DNA of 64,000 nt, taken from NCBI GenBank assembly GCA_016223165.1, contig JACRPO010000009.1:868001-932000 (forward strand), in the 5' to 3' direction. This DNA is from Burkholderiales bacterium (GTDB lineage Bacteria; Pseudomonadota; Gammaproteobacteria; Burkholderiales; Burkholderiaceae_C). Both the position numbers and the translations under genes were made by a program. This document shows positions 34,847 to 44,500 of this stretch, piece by piece (within the stretch, counting starts at the first letter, position 1; each line of letters opens with the position of its first letter). Under the pieces are notes generated by a model. That model saw only the letters and a list, made by a program, of their open reading frames with translations. It had not been told where the DNA came from and made no database searches.

Positions 34847-35125
34847 TCACATCCCCGCCAACGCCGCATCGAGCCCCGCCACGCGCTCGCGCAGCACTTC
34901 GAGCGAGACGGATGCGGCGGCTGCGGTGTCGACGACGCGCAGGCCGGCCGCGTCGCGAACGACCAGTGCATAGGGCTCCTTGGAGGCCGAGACCCACGCG
35001 CGCGCGTCGCCCCAGTGCGAGTGCAGCACCACACGCTCGATCGGCAGCAAGCTCAGCCGCCCGACTGTCACAGGCGCGCCGGCACGCAGCACTTCGGTGT
35101 GCCGCGCCTGCTCTTCGTCACGCAT
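34847..35125 (-). CDS. hypothetical protein, coupled to DUF2953 gene
   Basis: 92 residues, not recognised. It overlaps the DUF2953 gene by 8 bp and is read in the same direction, which supports its reality. The content is mixed: GRLSLLPIERVVLHSHWGD and PYALVVRDAAGLRVVDTAA give four or five short beta strands, and the C-terminus is a helix (SLEVLRERVAGLDAALAG). Cytoplasmic. Possibly a partner of the DUF2953/GerW proteins. No Shine-Dalgarno was looked for beyond the overlap. Confidence 0.65.
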   Translation of the reverse strand: MRDEEQARHTEVLRAGAPVTVGRLSLLPIERVVLHSHWGDARAWVSASKEPYALVVRDAAGLRVVDTAAAASVSLEVLRERVAGLDAALAGM

Positions 35126-35741
35126 GGCTGCCCCGGAGCGTGCGCCAGGCCCGGATCGAGACCGGTGAGAGCACGAAGCCGATCGCCAGCGCCAACAGCT
35201 GCAGCGGAATCAGCCGCGAGCGGCCCTGTGCCTGGAACTCGAGCACCGGTTCCATGAACGCCGGCTCGATGCGCACATCGGCGTTGCCCAGCCTTCGCGC
35301 CAGCACGCTCAAAGGCCCCAAGATCGCCCACAGCCGGCCCGTATCGGCCGGGTCGCCCAGCCCCAGCCGCACGCGCAGCCGCAGCTCGCTCAGGTGCGCG
35401 GCAGCCATCACGTCGCTCAGCAGGCGGCGGCACCGCTGCCGCAGTTCCGCTTCGCGCAGCAGGGCCAGGACGTTCGGCCGGCCCTCGCGCCCGCTCTGCC
35501 GCCCGCTCTGCCGCTCGCGCTGCCCATGCCGCCGCCTGCCGGCGCCGGGAACGGAGATGCGAAACCGCACCAGGCCGAACAACCAGCGCAAGGCCACCTG
35601 CCCCTTCAGCGGCTCGATGCCCTCGAACCGGAAGGCCAGCTCCAGCGGCACGGCGAGCAACAGCAGCAAGAGCAGCAGCAGGAACAGCAGCGCCCCCACA
35701 ACGGCGCCGATGAGGGCGAACACGGCGCCCATGCCGGCCAC
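35118..35741 (-). CDS. DUF2953 domain-containing membrane protein
   Basis: 207 residues. One strong N-terminal membrane segment (AVVGALLFLLLLLLLLLAVPL, about 12-32) and a second, weaker one near 180-197 (LIPLQLLALAIGFVLSPVS). The middle holds VPLELAFRFEGIEPLKGQV followed by a Gln/Arg-rich stretch and SELRLRVRLGLGDPADTG, as in the DUF2953 family (PF11167; YtfI in Bacillus). In Bacillus this gene stands beside ytfJ, the GerW-family gene, and the same pair is here (9-bp gap). Role unknown. Confidence 0.8.
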   Translation of the reverse strand: MAGMGAVFALIGAVVGALLFLLLLLLLLLAVPLELAFRFEGIEPLKGQVALRWLFGLVRFRISVPGAGRRRHGQRERQSGRQSGREGRPNVLALLREAELRQRCRRLLSDVMAAAHLSELRLRVRLGLGDPADTGRLWAILGPLSVLARRLGNADVRIEPAFMEPVLEFQAQGRSRLIPLQLLALAIGFVLSPVSIRAWRTLRGSHA

Positions 35742-35750
35742 CGGCGCCGG

Positions 35751-36101
35751 CTAGCCGTTGGCCGCCTTCGCCGGTGCGAACTTGACGGCGACGTCGGCGA
35801 GCTTGTCGACCAACGACGCGGCGCCGCCCTTCACCGTTTCGACGCGCACGCCGTCCTTGCCGACGATGACCAGCGCCACCGGCTTGACGCCGCCGCCGCC
35901 GGCCGCGCCACCGCCGGTGCCGGCACCCTTCTTCGGGTCGGTGCCCTCGCCGGCGCCAAAGCCGAAGCCGAAGCCGACGCTGATCAACGGGATCAGCGTG
36001 TGGCCGTCGACCGTGATCGGTTCGCCGACGACGGTCTTGGTGTTCAGCATCCGCTCGATCTCGCCGATGGCCTTGCCGAACAGGTCTTCGATGTCCTTCA
36101 T
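35751..36101 (-). CDS. GerW / YtfJ family protein
   Basis: 116 residues. Start MKDIEDLFGKAIGEIERML, followed by TVVGEPITVDGHTLIPLISVGFGFGFGAGEG in pieces, a Gly-rich loop, and GVKPVALVIVGKDGVRVET: the complete YtfJ (GerW) fold signature. In Bacillus GerW is a spore protein, but the family is widespread in non-spore formers with unknown function. The gene is first of the minus-strand set GerW, DUF2953, 92-residue protein, then panE. No signal peptide. Confidence 0.9.
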   Translation of the reverse strand: MKDIEDLFGKAIGEIERMLNTKTVVGEPITVDGHTLIPLISVGFGFGFGAGEGTDPKKGAGTGGGAAGGGGVKPVALVIVGKDGVRVETVKGGAASLVDKLADVAVKFAPAKAANG

Positions 36102-36410
36102 GGGTGTCCTCCGGGCATGAAGCGCCGACACGCGCAACGCGTGCCGTGACGCTGCCACCGCGACACCGATTGGACGAGCGGGGCAAGGGCATCTGATTGA
36201 CGGCGCTCAAGCCAACCACGCGCGCGTGGCCGCAGGGCCGTCTGACCCGGACGCGGCGGGCATCGCGCAGCACCGCGCCGGCGGGCGCAGCCAGGCGCTA
36301 CGCCCACGCGCCCAGGTGCGCAGCGTGTCGCCGCCCTGACCCTGCCGCTGCGCGCGAAATCGGCGAACACCACAATGCGCCTCCCGCGACCCCACCCCAG
36401 GACGACCGCC
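36102..36410. other. 309-bp divergent gap before the glutathione transferase
   Basis: No convincing gene or strong repeat was found. It must contain the promoters of the GerW operon (minus) and the transferase gene (plus). CACCACAATG about 40 bp before the transferase ATG is a weak -10-like sequence. Confidence 0.4.
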
Positions 36411-37097
36411 ATGCTGAAGTTCTACTACTCCCTCGCCCCCAACCCCATGAAGGTGGCGCTGTTCCTCGAGGAGGCCGGCCTGCCCTACGAGGCCGTGCCG
36501 GTGGATACGCGCAAGGGCGAGCAGCATGCGCCGGCCTTCACCGCGCTCAACCCCAATGCCAAGGTGCCCGTCATCGTCGACGGCGCCAGCACGGTGTTCG
36601 ACAGCAGCGCCATCCTGCTCTACCTGGCCGAGAAGAGCGGCCAGTTCCTGCCCGATGCGGCCGAGCGCGGCGCGATGCTCTCGTGGCTGATGTTCACGGC
36701 CTCGGGCATCGGGCCCTTCTCCGGGCAGAGCGTGCACTTCAAGCACTACGCGCCCGAGCCCTACCCCTACGCGATCAACCGCTACGACTTCGAGGCCTGG
36801 CGGCACTGGAAGATCCTGAACGCCCACCTCGCCGGCAAGCCGTGGATGGTGAGCGGCCGCTACACGCTGCTCGACATGGCCGTGTGGGGCTGGGCGCGCG
36901 CCGTGCCGTCCGCGCTGGGCGGTGCCGAGGCCTGGGAACAGCTGCCGCACGTGAAGCGCGTGTTCGACGCCATCAACGCGCGGCCAGCGGTGCAACGCGT
37001 CAACGTGCTGCGCGAGCGGCACGCCTTCAAGACCGAGATGGACGACGAGGCGCGACGCGCGATGTTCCCGCAGAACGAGAGGCTCAGCGCGGGCTGA
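36411..37097 (+). CDS. glutathione S-transferase family protein
   Basis: 228 residues. Thioredoxin-like N-terminal domain with KFYYSLAPNPMKVALFLEEA, cis-proline segment NAKVPVIVDG and the gamma-glutamyl-binding DSSAILLYLAEKSG; the C-terminal helical domain includes RYTLLDMAVWGWARAV, the N-capping box. The pattern is near the YfcG/Ure2-like disulfide-bond oxidoreductase class. Cytoplasmic. The neighbours (GerW set and TpsB) do not suggest a substrate. Start ATG 36411 removes 12 unlikely residues of a longer frame. Confidence 0.93.
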   Translation: MLKFYYSLAPNPMKVALFLEEAGLPYEAVPVDTRKGEQHAPAFTALNPNAKVPVIVDGASTVFDSSAILLYLAEKSGQFLPDAAERGAMLSWLMFTASGIGPFSGQSVHFKHYAPEPYPYAINRYDFEAWRHWKILNAHLAGKPWMVSGRYTLLDMAVWGWARAVPSALGGAEAWEQLPHVKRVFDAINARPAVQRVNVLRERHAFKTEMDDEARRAMFPQNERLSAG

Positions 37098-37267
37098 GGT
37101 CGCCTGAGCGCGGGGCCCGCTCGCGCGGGCCGCGGTGATCGCGACGCGTTCGGGCAGTCCCGACTGGACGCCGCTGCGCGCTGCTGCCCACAATCCGCCA
37201 CAGGGCGGCCGCGGGGCGGCTCATCACATCCAGGCGGGGTCGCAGCACCGCGCACGAAGTGGAGCCG

Positions 37268-39031
37268 ATGCAAGACGCCGATGCCGACTCCGAGGGCGAG
37301 TTGCGGCCCTGCCGGCGCAGCGGCGCCGCGGCGGGCACACGCCCGTCTCGCGACATCGGCGCGTGCCTGTCGCGCACACGTTCTCTGCCCGTTGCGCTGC
37401 TGTGGGTGACGCTGGCCCTGCCGGCCATGGCCGCCGACCCGGCCGGCGATGCGGGCGCCGGGTTCAGGCTGCCCCCGCTGCCATCGTTGCCGCCACAGCC
37501 CCTTGTGCCACTGCCACCGGCCTCGCCCGCCGGCGCCCCACCGATGCCGGCCGCGCTGACGCTGCGCGCCGTGCGCTTCGAGGGCCACACGCAGTTCACG
37601 CCCGCCGAGCTCGAAGCGCTGGCGGCGCCCTTCCTGAACCGGCCGCTGCGCGCGCTCGACATCGAGGAGCTGCGCCAGCGCGTCACGCGCGCCTATGTCG
37701 AGCGTGGCTACGTCAACTCCGGCGCCGTCATCGCCGAGGGCGCGCTGCAGGGCGAAACGCTGACTCTGCGTATCGTCGAAGGCCGCATCACGCGCCTGCG
37801 CCAGCGCGGCCTGCAGGGCCTGAGCGAGCGCTACCTCGCCGCGCGCCTGCTGCGCGAGGGCGAGGTGCTCGAGGTCAACCGCCTGCAAGAGCGCTTCCGG
37901 CTGCAGCTCGCCGACCCGCTGTTCGCGCGGCTCAATGCGCGCCTGCTGCCGGGCGAGGCGCCGGGCGCCGCGGTGCTCGACATCGAAGTCACGCGCGCCG
38001 CGCCCTGGCAGGCCACGGTCTTCGCCAACAACCATGTCGCGCCGGCCGTCGGCTCCACCCAGGCCGGCATGGAGGGCGTGTGGCGCGACCTCGCCGGCTG
38101 GGGCGACGCGCTGGCCATCACGCTCGCCGGCGGCGAGGCCAGTCGCCAGGCCGACGCCGCCTGGTCGCTGCCGCTCCTCGGCAGCCGCACGACGCTGGCG
38201 CTGCGCCTGGCCGACGGCGAGTCGTCGGTGATCGAGGAGCCCGTCGCCGCGCTCGACATCAAGAGCCGCGTCGCGACGCGCGAGGCGACGCTCGCGCATC
38301 CGGTGCAGGACGACCTGCGCCGGCGCTGGGCGATCGGCCTCACCTGGGCCGAGCGGCGCAACCGCACGTCGCTGGCGGGCATCCCTTTCGGCTTCGTGCC
38401 CGGCGAGCCCGAAGAGGGCATCCGCGTCGAGTCGTGGCGCGTGTTCCAGGAGCTGGCACTGCGCCGCGAGCGCGATGTCTGGGCCCTGCGCGCCAGCGTG
38501 CTCGCGGGCCGCAACAACCTCGCCACCGCAGCGGTGCTGCCGCAGCAGCCGCCGCGCCGCTACCACCTGTGGCAGCTGCAGGGGCAGGCGTCGATCGCCA
38601 CCGCCGCCGAGGAGGAACGCGGCGGCCCGCTCGTCCTGCGCGCCCTGCTGCAGCGCAGCCGCGACCACCTCGTGCCGCTGGAGCAGCTCGCCGTCGGCGG
38701 CCGGCACACGGTGCGCGGCTACCGCGAGAACCAGCTCGTGCGCGACAACGGCTGGGCACTCGGCCTCGAGTGGCATTGGCCGCTGTGGCGCGACGCGGTG
38801 CGCCGCGCCAGCCTGACGCTGGCGCCCATGCTCGACGCCGGCGCGGCCTGGAACCGCGAAGAGCCGAAGAGCCGCCTCGCCTCGGCCGGCTTCGGGCTGC
38901 TGTGGGTGCTGGCCGAGGTCGAAGGTGAACTGTTCCTGGCGCGGCGCCTCGAGCGGCGCGACAACCCCACCCATGGAGACCTGCAAGACCGTGGCATCCA
39001 CCTCATGCTGCGCTGGCGGCCGCAGCCGTAG
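37268..39031 (+). CDS. TpsB outer-membrane transporter (ShlB/FhaC/HecB family)
   Basis: 587 residues. After a long N-terminal leader (about 35 residues before the hydrophobic core SLPVALLWVTLALPAMA), a POTRA_2 domain (LRAVRFEGHTQFTPAELEAL), a second POTRA (LTLRIVEGRITRLR) and a beta-barrel follow. The barrel includes the VRGY motif in GGRHTVRGYRENQ, which lies on the loop that folds into the pore of FhaC. It secretes a partner protein across the outer membrane without ATP. The CHAT-domain gene begins 10 bp after its stop and tpsA follows that, so the three form an operon. An upstream GTG would add three residues. Confidence 0.95.
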   Translation: MQDADADSEGELRPCRRSGAAAGTRPSRDIGACLSRTRSLPVALLWVTLALPAMAADPAGDAGAGFRLPPLPSLPPQPLVPLPPASPAGAPPMPAALTLRAVRFEGHTQFTPAELEALAAPFLNRPLRALDIEELRQRVTRAYVERGYVNSGAVIAEGALQGETLTLRIVEGRITRLRQRGLQGLSERYLAARLLREGEVLEVNRLQERFRLQLADPLFARLNARLLPGEAPGAAVLDIEVTRAAPWQATVFANNHVAPAVGSTQAGMEGVWRDLAGWGDALAITLAGGEASRQADAAWSLPLLGSRTTLALRLADGESSVIEEPVAALDIKSRVATREATLAHPVQDDLRRRWAIGLTWAERRNRTSLAGIPFGFVPGEPEEGIRVESWRVFQELALRRERDVWALRASVLAGRNNLATAAVLPQQPPRRYHLWQLQGQASIATAAEEERGGPLVLRALLQRSRDHLVPLEQLAVGGRHTVRGYRENQLVRDNGWALGLEWHWPLWRDAVRRASLTLAPMLDAGAAWNREEPKSRLASAGFGLLWVLAEVEGELFLARRLERRDNPTHGDLQDRGIHLMLRWRPQP

Positions 39032-39041
39032 CGGGCGGGTC

Positions 39042-41510
39042 ATGCGTGCCACGCCTGTCACGCCTGCCACGCCTGCCCTGCGTGCCGCGCTCACCTTGCG
39101 TGCCGTGCCGGCCATAGTTGCCGTGCCGCGCGCCACGAAGGGCCGGGCCGCGAAGGCGATCGTCATCGCGTCCGTGGCCGCCGTGCTGCTGGCCGCTGCG
39201 GCGGGCAGCGCCGCGGCCGCGGCCTGCAGTGCCGAAGGCGGGCCGCTGCGCCTGGCCGTCACCGGCATGCAGGCCGAACTCGAGCGCACCACCGAGCCCC
39301 TGGCGCGCGCCCGCGGCGCCGCGGCGCTCGGGGCGGCATGGCTCAGGCTCGACAGGCAGGACGAGGCGGCGCGCACCTTGCAGCAGGCGCTGGCCGGACC
39401 GCTGCCGCCGCGCGAGCGTGCCGCCGTGCTGCTCGACCTCGGCAACCTCGCGCTGACGCAGCGCCGGCACACCGACGCCGACACCGCCTGGAAGGCCGCC
39501 GCGGCGCTTGCCCCCGACGATGCCGAGCTGGCACTGGCCGCCGAGTTGAACCGGCTCCGCTTGCCTGACTGGCCCGACTCGCCTGACTCGCCTGACGCTC
39601 CTGCGGCTCCCGATGCGCGCGCCGGTCAGGCGCGGCCGGGGGCGCCCGGCGCGCCCGGCACGCCTGGAGCGCCCGGCATGCCCAACCGCGCCGCGCGCCT
39701 GCAGGCCGCGCTCGTGCGCAGCGCTGCCCTCGGTGATGCCAGCGTGCGCGCCCGCCACACTTTGAACATCGCGGCCCAGGCCGCCGCGCTCGGCCCGGCG
39801 AGCGGCGAGCTCGCCTGGCGCGCCTACGAGCAAGGCCGCATGCAGGCTCTGGCCGCCGGCGAGGCGCGCCTGGCCGCCGAGGCCTACGAGGGCCTGGCCG
39901 CGCTGTACGAGGCGCAGCAGCGCCCCGACGAAGCGCTGCGCCTGGTCGAAGAAGGCATCGTGCAGGCGCGCCGCGCCGGCGCCCGCGAGCGGCTGATGCA
40001 GCTCGAGGGCCTGGCCGGCCGGCTGGCGGCACGCCTGGGCGACGGCGAGCGCGCGCTCGCCGCCTACCGCCGTGCCGTCGAGCATGTCGAGGCGGTGCGC
40101 AGCGACATCCCCGTGCGTTACCAGGACGGGCGCTCTTCGTTCCGCGACACGCTGGAGCCGCTGTACCTGGGCCTCACCGACCAGCTGCTGCGCCGCGCCG
40201 ACGCCGTGCCGGCGGCCGAGCGCGGCGCGTTGCTGCGGCAGGCGCGCGACACCGTCGAGCTGATCAAGCAGACCGAGCTCGAGGACTGGCTCGCCAGCCG
40301 CTGCGGTGTCGAGGCCAACCGCGGCAGCTGGAAGCCGCCGCCGGGCAGCGCGCTGCTGCACCCGATCATCCTGCCCGACCGGCTGGAGCTGCTGGTCGAG
40401 ACGGCGAACGGCATGCAGCGCCGCACCTCGGCCATTGCCGGGCCGCAGCTGCGCGACGAGGTGCTCGAGTTCGTCGCCGCCTTGCGCGAACGCCAGCCGC
40501 TGCGCTCGCGCGCCGAGGGCCTGCACGCGGTGCTGGTGGCGCCGCTGGAGCCGTTGTTCGCCGCCGAGGGCATCCACACGCTGGTGGTCGTGCCCGACGG
40601 CGTGCTGCGGCTGCTGCCGTTCGCGGCGCTGCACGACGGGCGCGACTGGCTGCTGCAGCGCTATGCCTTCGCCACGGTACCCGGGCTCAGCCTGACACCG
40701 GCGCCTCGCCACGGCCCGGCGCGCCTGCAGGCGCTGCTCACCGGCATGGCCGAGCCGGGGCCGGTGCTCGAGAAGCTGCCGCGCAGCCTGGTCGACAGCG
40801 TGCTCGACGGCGCCGATGCCACACGACAGGGCGGCGGCCAGGGCGCTGCCGCGCCCGCGAGCAGCACGTCCGGCGCAGGCAACGCGGCGACAGCGGGAAG
40901 CACGGGTACCGCGCCCCCCGCGGTGGTTGCCGCGCGCACGGCGGCGCTGCGCGAAGCGCTGGCCCTGCCCGGCGTGAAAGGCGAGATCGAGGCGCTGGCG
41001 CGCGTGCTGCCCGGCACGGTGCTGCTCGACCGCGGCTTCACGCTGCAGGCACTGAAGGCGCGCATGCGCGCCAGCGCGCCACCGGTGGTGCACATCGCCT
41101 CGCACGGCGTCTTCGGGTCGAGCGCCGAGTCGACCTTCATCATGACCTACGACGAACTGCTGACGCTCGACGGCCTGCAGTCGCTGCTGCGCGACGAGCG
41201 GCCGCGCGAGTCGCCGATCGAGCTGCTCACGCTGTCGGCCTGCCAGACGGCCGAGGGGGACGACCGCGCGCCGCTCGGCATGAGCGGCACGGCCTTGAAG
41301 GCGCGCGCCCGCACGGTGCTCGGCACGCTGTGGCCGGTGGCCGACGACGCGGCGCAGTTCGTGATGGAGGGCTTCTACCGCCACCTCGTCGAAGGCCGCC
41401 TGTCGCGTGCGGCGTCGCTGCGCGACGCGCAGCTCGCGCTGCTCGCCAGGCCCGGGCGCAGCCACCCGTTCTTCTGGGCCCCGTTCGCGTTGATTGGAGA
41501 CTGGCAATGA
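39042..41510 (+). CDS. CHAT domain protein with TPR repeats (caspase-like peptidase family)
   Basis: 822 residues. N-terminal hydrophobic stretch AIVIASVAAVLLAAAAGSAA after about 38 basic residues suggests export. Residues about 60-400 carry TPR-like helices (AYEGLAALYEAQQRPDEALR, ARLGDGERALAAYRRAVEHV) interrupted by a Pro/Gly linker (about 175-215) with collagen-like GAPGAPGTPGAPG. The C-terminal CHAT domain has the catalytic dyad H688 in HIASHGVFG and C734 in LSACQTAEGD. CHAT proteins are clan CD cysteine peptidases, but few have been shown to cleave. The stop overlaps the tpsA start (ATGA). Placement between tpsB and tpsA points to a role in processing or quality control of the secreted protein, by inference. 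Confidence 0.93.
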   Translation: MRATPVTPATPALRAALTLRAVPAIVAVPRATKGRAAKAIVIASVAAVLLAAAAGSAAAAACSAEGGPLRLAVTGMQAELERTTEPLARARGAAALGAAWLRLDRQDEAARTLQQALAGPLPPRERAAVLLDLGNLALTQRRHTDADTAWKAAAALAPDDAELALAAELNRLRLPDWPDSPDSPDAPAAPDARAGQARPGAPGAPGTPGAPGMPNRAARLQAALVRSAALGDASVRARHTLNIAAQAAALGPASGELAWRAYEQGRMQALAAGEARLAAEAYEGLAALYEAQQRPDEALRLVEEGIVQARRAGARERLMQLEGLAGRLAARLGDGERALAAYRRAVEHVEAVRSDIPVRYQDGRSSFRDTLEPLYLGLTDQLLRRADAVPAAERGALLRQARDTVELIKQTELEDWLASRCGVEANRGSWKPPPGSALLHPIILPDRLELLVETANGMQRRTSAIAGPQLRDEVLEFVAALRERQPLRSRAEGLHAVLVAPLEPLFAAEGIHTLVVVPDGVLRLLPFAALHDGRDWLLQRYAFATVPGLSLTPAPRHGPARLQALLTGMAEPGPVLEKLPRSLVDSVLDGADATRQGGGQGAAAPASSTSGAGNAATAGSTGTAPPAVVAARTAALREALALPGVKGEIEALARVLPGTVLLDRGFTLQALKARMRASAPPVVHIASHGVFGSSAESTFIMTYDELLTLDGLQSLLRDERPRESPIELLTLSACQTAEGDDRAPLGMSGTALKARARTVLGTLWPVADDAAQFVMEGFYRHLVEGRLSRAASLRDAQLALLARPGRSHPFFWAPFALIGDWQ

Positions 41511-44500
41511 GCTCGAAGAGGTCCGACCCGCAGGCCCGGCATGCGCGGACCCGGCATATGCAGGCTCACCGCTCGGCCGTTCATCACGCCCGCCGGGCCA
41601 GACCGCCGCGGCTGGCCATCCTCGCCGCCGCGGCGATGGCGATCTTCAGCGCCGGCGAGGCCCATGCCGGCGCGGTGACTGATGGTTCCGTCGGCGCCGT
41701 GCAGACGCTGTCGGGTGCGATGACGGTGCCGCAGACGCTGGGCACGGTGCGCGGCGGCAATCTCTTCCACAGCTTCGCGCGCTTCGGCATCGCCGTCGGC
41801 GAATCGGCCACCTTCACCACCGTCGACCCCGGCATCCGCCACGTCATCTCGCGCGTCACCGGCGGTGAGGCGAGCGTGCTGCAGGGTCCGCTCGCGCTCC
41901 TGGCCGGCGGCGGCGCGCGGCCCGACTTCTGGCTCCTGAACCCGGCCGGCGTGCTGGTGGGGGCCGGCGCCTCGTTTGACCTGCCCGCCGGGCTGCACCT
42001 TTCCACCGCGCCGCAGCTACGCTTTGCCGACGGCGAGGTGTGGGCCACCGGCAGCGCCGCGCCGAGCACGCTCACCATCGCCGCGCCCGAGAGCTTCGGC
42101 TTCATCACCGGGCAGACCGCCGCGGCGCTGCGCTGGCAGGACAGCAATGCCGTGCTGGCCCCGGGGGCCACGCTCTCGCTGGCCGGCGGCGAAGTGGCGG
42201 TCGACCAGGCACTGCTGCTGGTGCCGGGGGGCGAGATCCGCCTGCAGGCGCAAGGCGCCGTGCGCCTCGGGCCGGGGGCCTTGGTCGGCGCCACGGCGCC
42301 GAGCAATCTCGATGCCGGCCGCATTACCGTGGACGCGGGTTCGTTGCGCCTGGACGGTGAAGACCTGACAGGCGGAACCGGCGGGCTCGGTGCCCTGCTG
42401 CTCGTGCAGACGGGTGCGGCAGGCAGCGGCAGCGGCATCACGCTGCGCCTGGCCGGAGCACTGGAACTCGGCCCCGGCGCGGAGATCTCGGCAACCAGCG
42501 CCGGCCAGGGTGGCGGCATCACGGTGACGGCGGCGCGCCTGTTTGCCGACGGCGGCAGCATCGGCAGCCAGAACGCCGGCGCCGGCCCAGGCGCTGCGTC
42601 GACATTCGACCTGCAAGGCGCGCTGGAACTGGTCGGCGGCGGCGCGATCCGCAGCTTTGCGCTCGCCGATGGCCCGGCTGGCGACCTCTTGGTGCGCGCG
42701 GGCTCGGTGCGGCTGGACGGCACGGGGCCGCTGGGGCCCTCGGGCCTGGGCAGCTTCGGGCTGCCCGGCGCGCTGAGCGTGGTGACGCCGGGCTTGCTCG
42801 AAGTGCGGCAGGGCGCCGGCCTCTCGTCGGCCAACCAGAGCCCGGGCATTCCCGGTGCGATGACGGTGCAGGCCGGCAGCCTGGTCGTCGACGGCGCCGG
42901 CGCGCCCACCGTGATCGGCAGCATCTCCAGCGGCAGCGGGCCCGCGGCATCCGTGCTCGTCGAGGTGAGCGGCGAAACGCGGCTGGTCGAGGGCGGGCAG
43001 ATCACGATCACGACACTGGGCCCTGGCGCCGGCGGCGTCTTGCGCGTGCGCAGCGACACCCTGTCGCTGCAGGGCAGCCGCGCCGTGACCGCCATCTCCG
43101 CCCTGTCGGCAGGGGCGGGTCGCGGCGGGGCGATCGAAGTCGACGCGCGCTTGCTGGACGTCATCGGCGGCGCGGTCATCGCCAACCAGACGGTCAGCGA
43201 CGTCGGCGGTGGCGCCGGCGATCTCACGGTACGCGCCGACCGCATCACGCTCGATTCCCGCGGTGGCGCGGGCGGCATCAACTCGTACGCCTTCGGGGCA
43301 CTCGGCGACGCCGGGCAGGTGCGCGTGCTGGCCCGCGAGCAGATGGTCATTCGCGACGGGGGCGCCATCGTCGCCGGCGCTCTGGGCAATGGCAGCCCGG
43401 GCGCGATCGATGTCCAGGCCGGCACCTTGCTGCTCGACGGCCGCGGCGCGCCTGCGACCTATACCGGCATCGGCGGCGACGCCGTGGAAGGCGGCTCCGC
43501 CGCTTCGGTGAACGTCTCGGCGCAGCGCATCGAGATCCGCGAAGGCAGCGCCATCTCGTCGGCGACCTTCTCCGCGCGCGACGCCGGCGTGGTGCAGGTG
43601 CGTGCCGATACGCTGCTCATCGACGGCGGCGGCAACCCGCGGACGGCAACCGGCGTCTACGCCGACTCCGGCGACAGCGGCAGCGCCGGCAGCATCCTCA
43701 TCAACGCGCGCGAGATCACGGTCACCGGCGAAGGCAGCATCTCGACCAGCACGCTCTTCGACGGCGGCGGCGGCAACATCGGCATCACGGCCGAGCGGAT
43801 GCTGATCGAGCGTTCGGGCGGCGTCTTCTCGGTCACCGCGGGGTCCGGCAACGCCGGGCGCATCGCCATCGACGTCGGCGATACGCTGACGCTCGCGCTG
43901 GGCGGTTCCATCGCCGCGAATACCGGCGGCGCCGGCGCGGCGGGTTCGATCGACATCCGCGCCGGCCGCCTGGTGGTGGGCGGCAGCGACCCCGCCAACG
44001 GCCAGCGCAGCCGCATCGCCAGCCGCGCCATCGCCGGCTCGGGCGGGCAGACCGGCAGCGTCACGCTCGACGTGACGAGCACCCTCGAGCTGCAGGCCGA
44101 TGCGCTGCTGTCGATCGCCAACGACGCCACCGTCGCTGACCCGGCGGCGCTGACACCGACGACGCTGGCGCTGCGCGCCGGCAGCCTGAGCCTGGACGGC
44201 GCCGACATCACCGCGGCGGCCAGCGGCAACGCGCGCGCCGGTGCCATCACGATCGACACGCCGGGGCAGCTGCTCGCCACGGGCAGCCGCATCAGCACGA
44301 GCGCGGTCGACGGCGACGGCGGGCCCATCACGATGGCCGCCGGCGGGCCCATCCTGCTCAAGGACAGCTCGATCACGACCTCGGTCACCGGCACCACCAA
44401 CGGCAACGGCGGCGACATCACGATCACGACGCCGGCGCTGGCGCTGGCCTCGGGCTTCGTGCAGGCCAACACCGCCGCGCCGCTGGCCGCAGGCGGCAAC

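Noticed and set aside
35751..36101. Evidence of sporulation
   Set aside because: GerW-family proteins are common in non-spore formers, and no other sporulation gene is present.
37135..38928. Plus-strand frame of 597 codons overlapping tpsB
   Set aside because: A shifted frame of tpsB with Arg/Ala/His-rich product; tpsB has clear POTRA and barrel motifs.
39042..39110. CRISPR-like short repeats
   Set aside because: The repeated units are 9-bp coding repeats with no spacers; no CRISPR array or cas gene is in the window.
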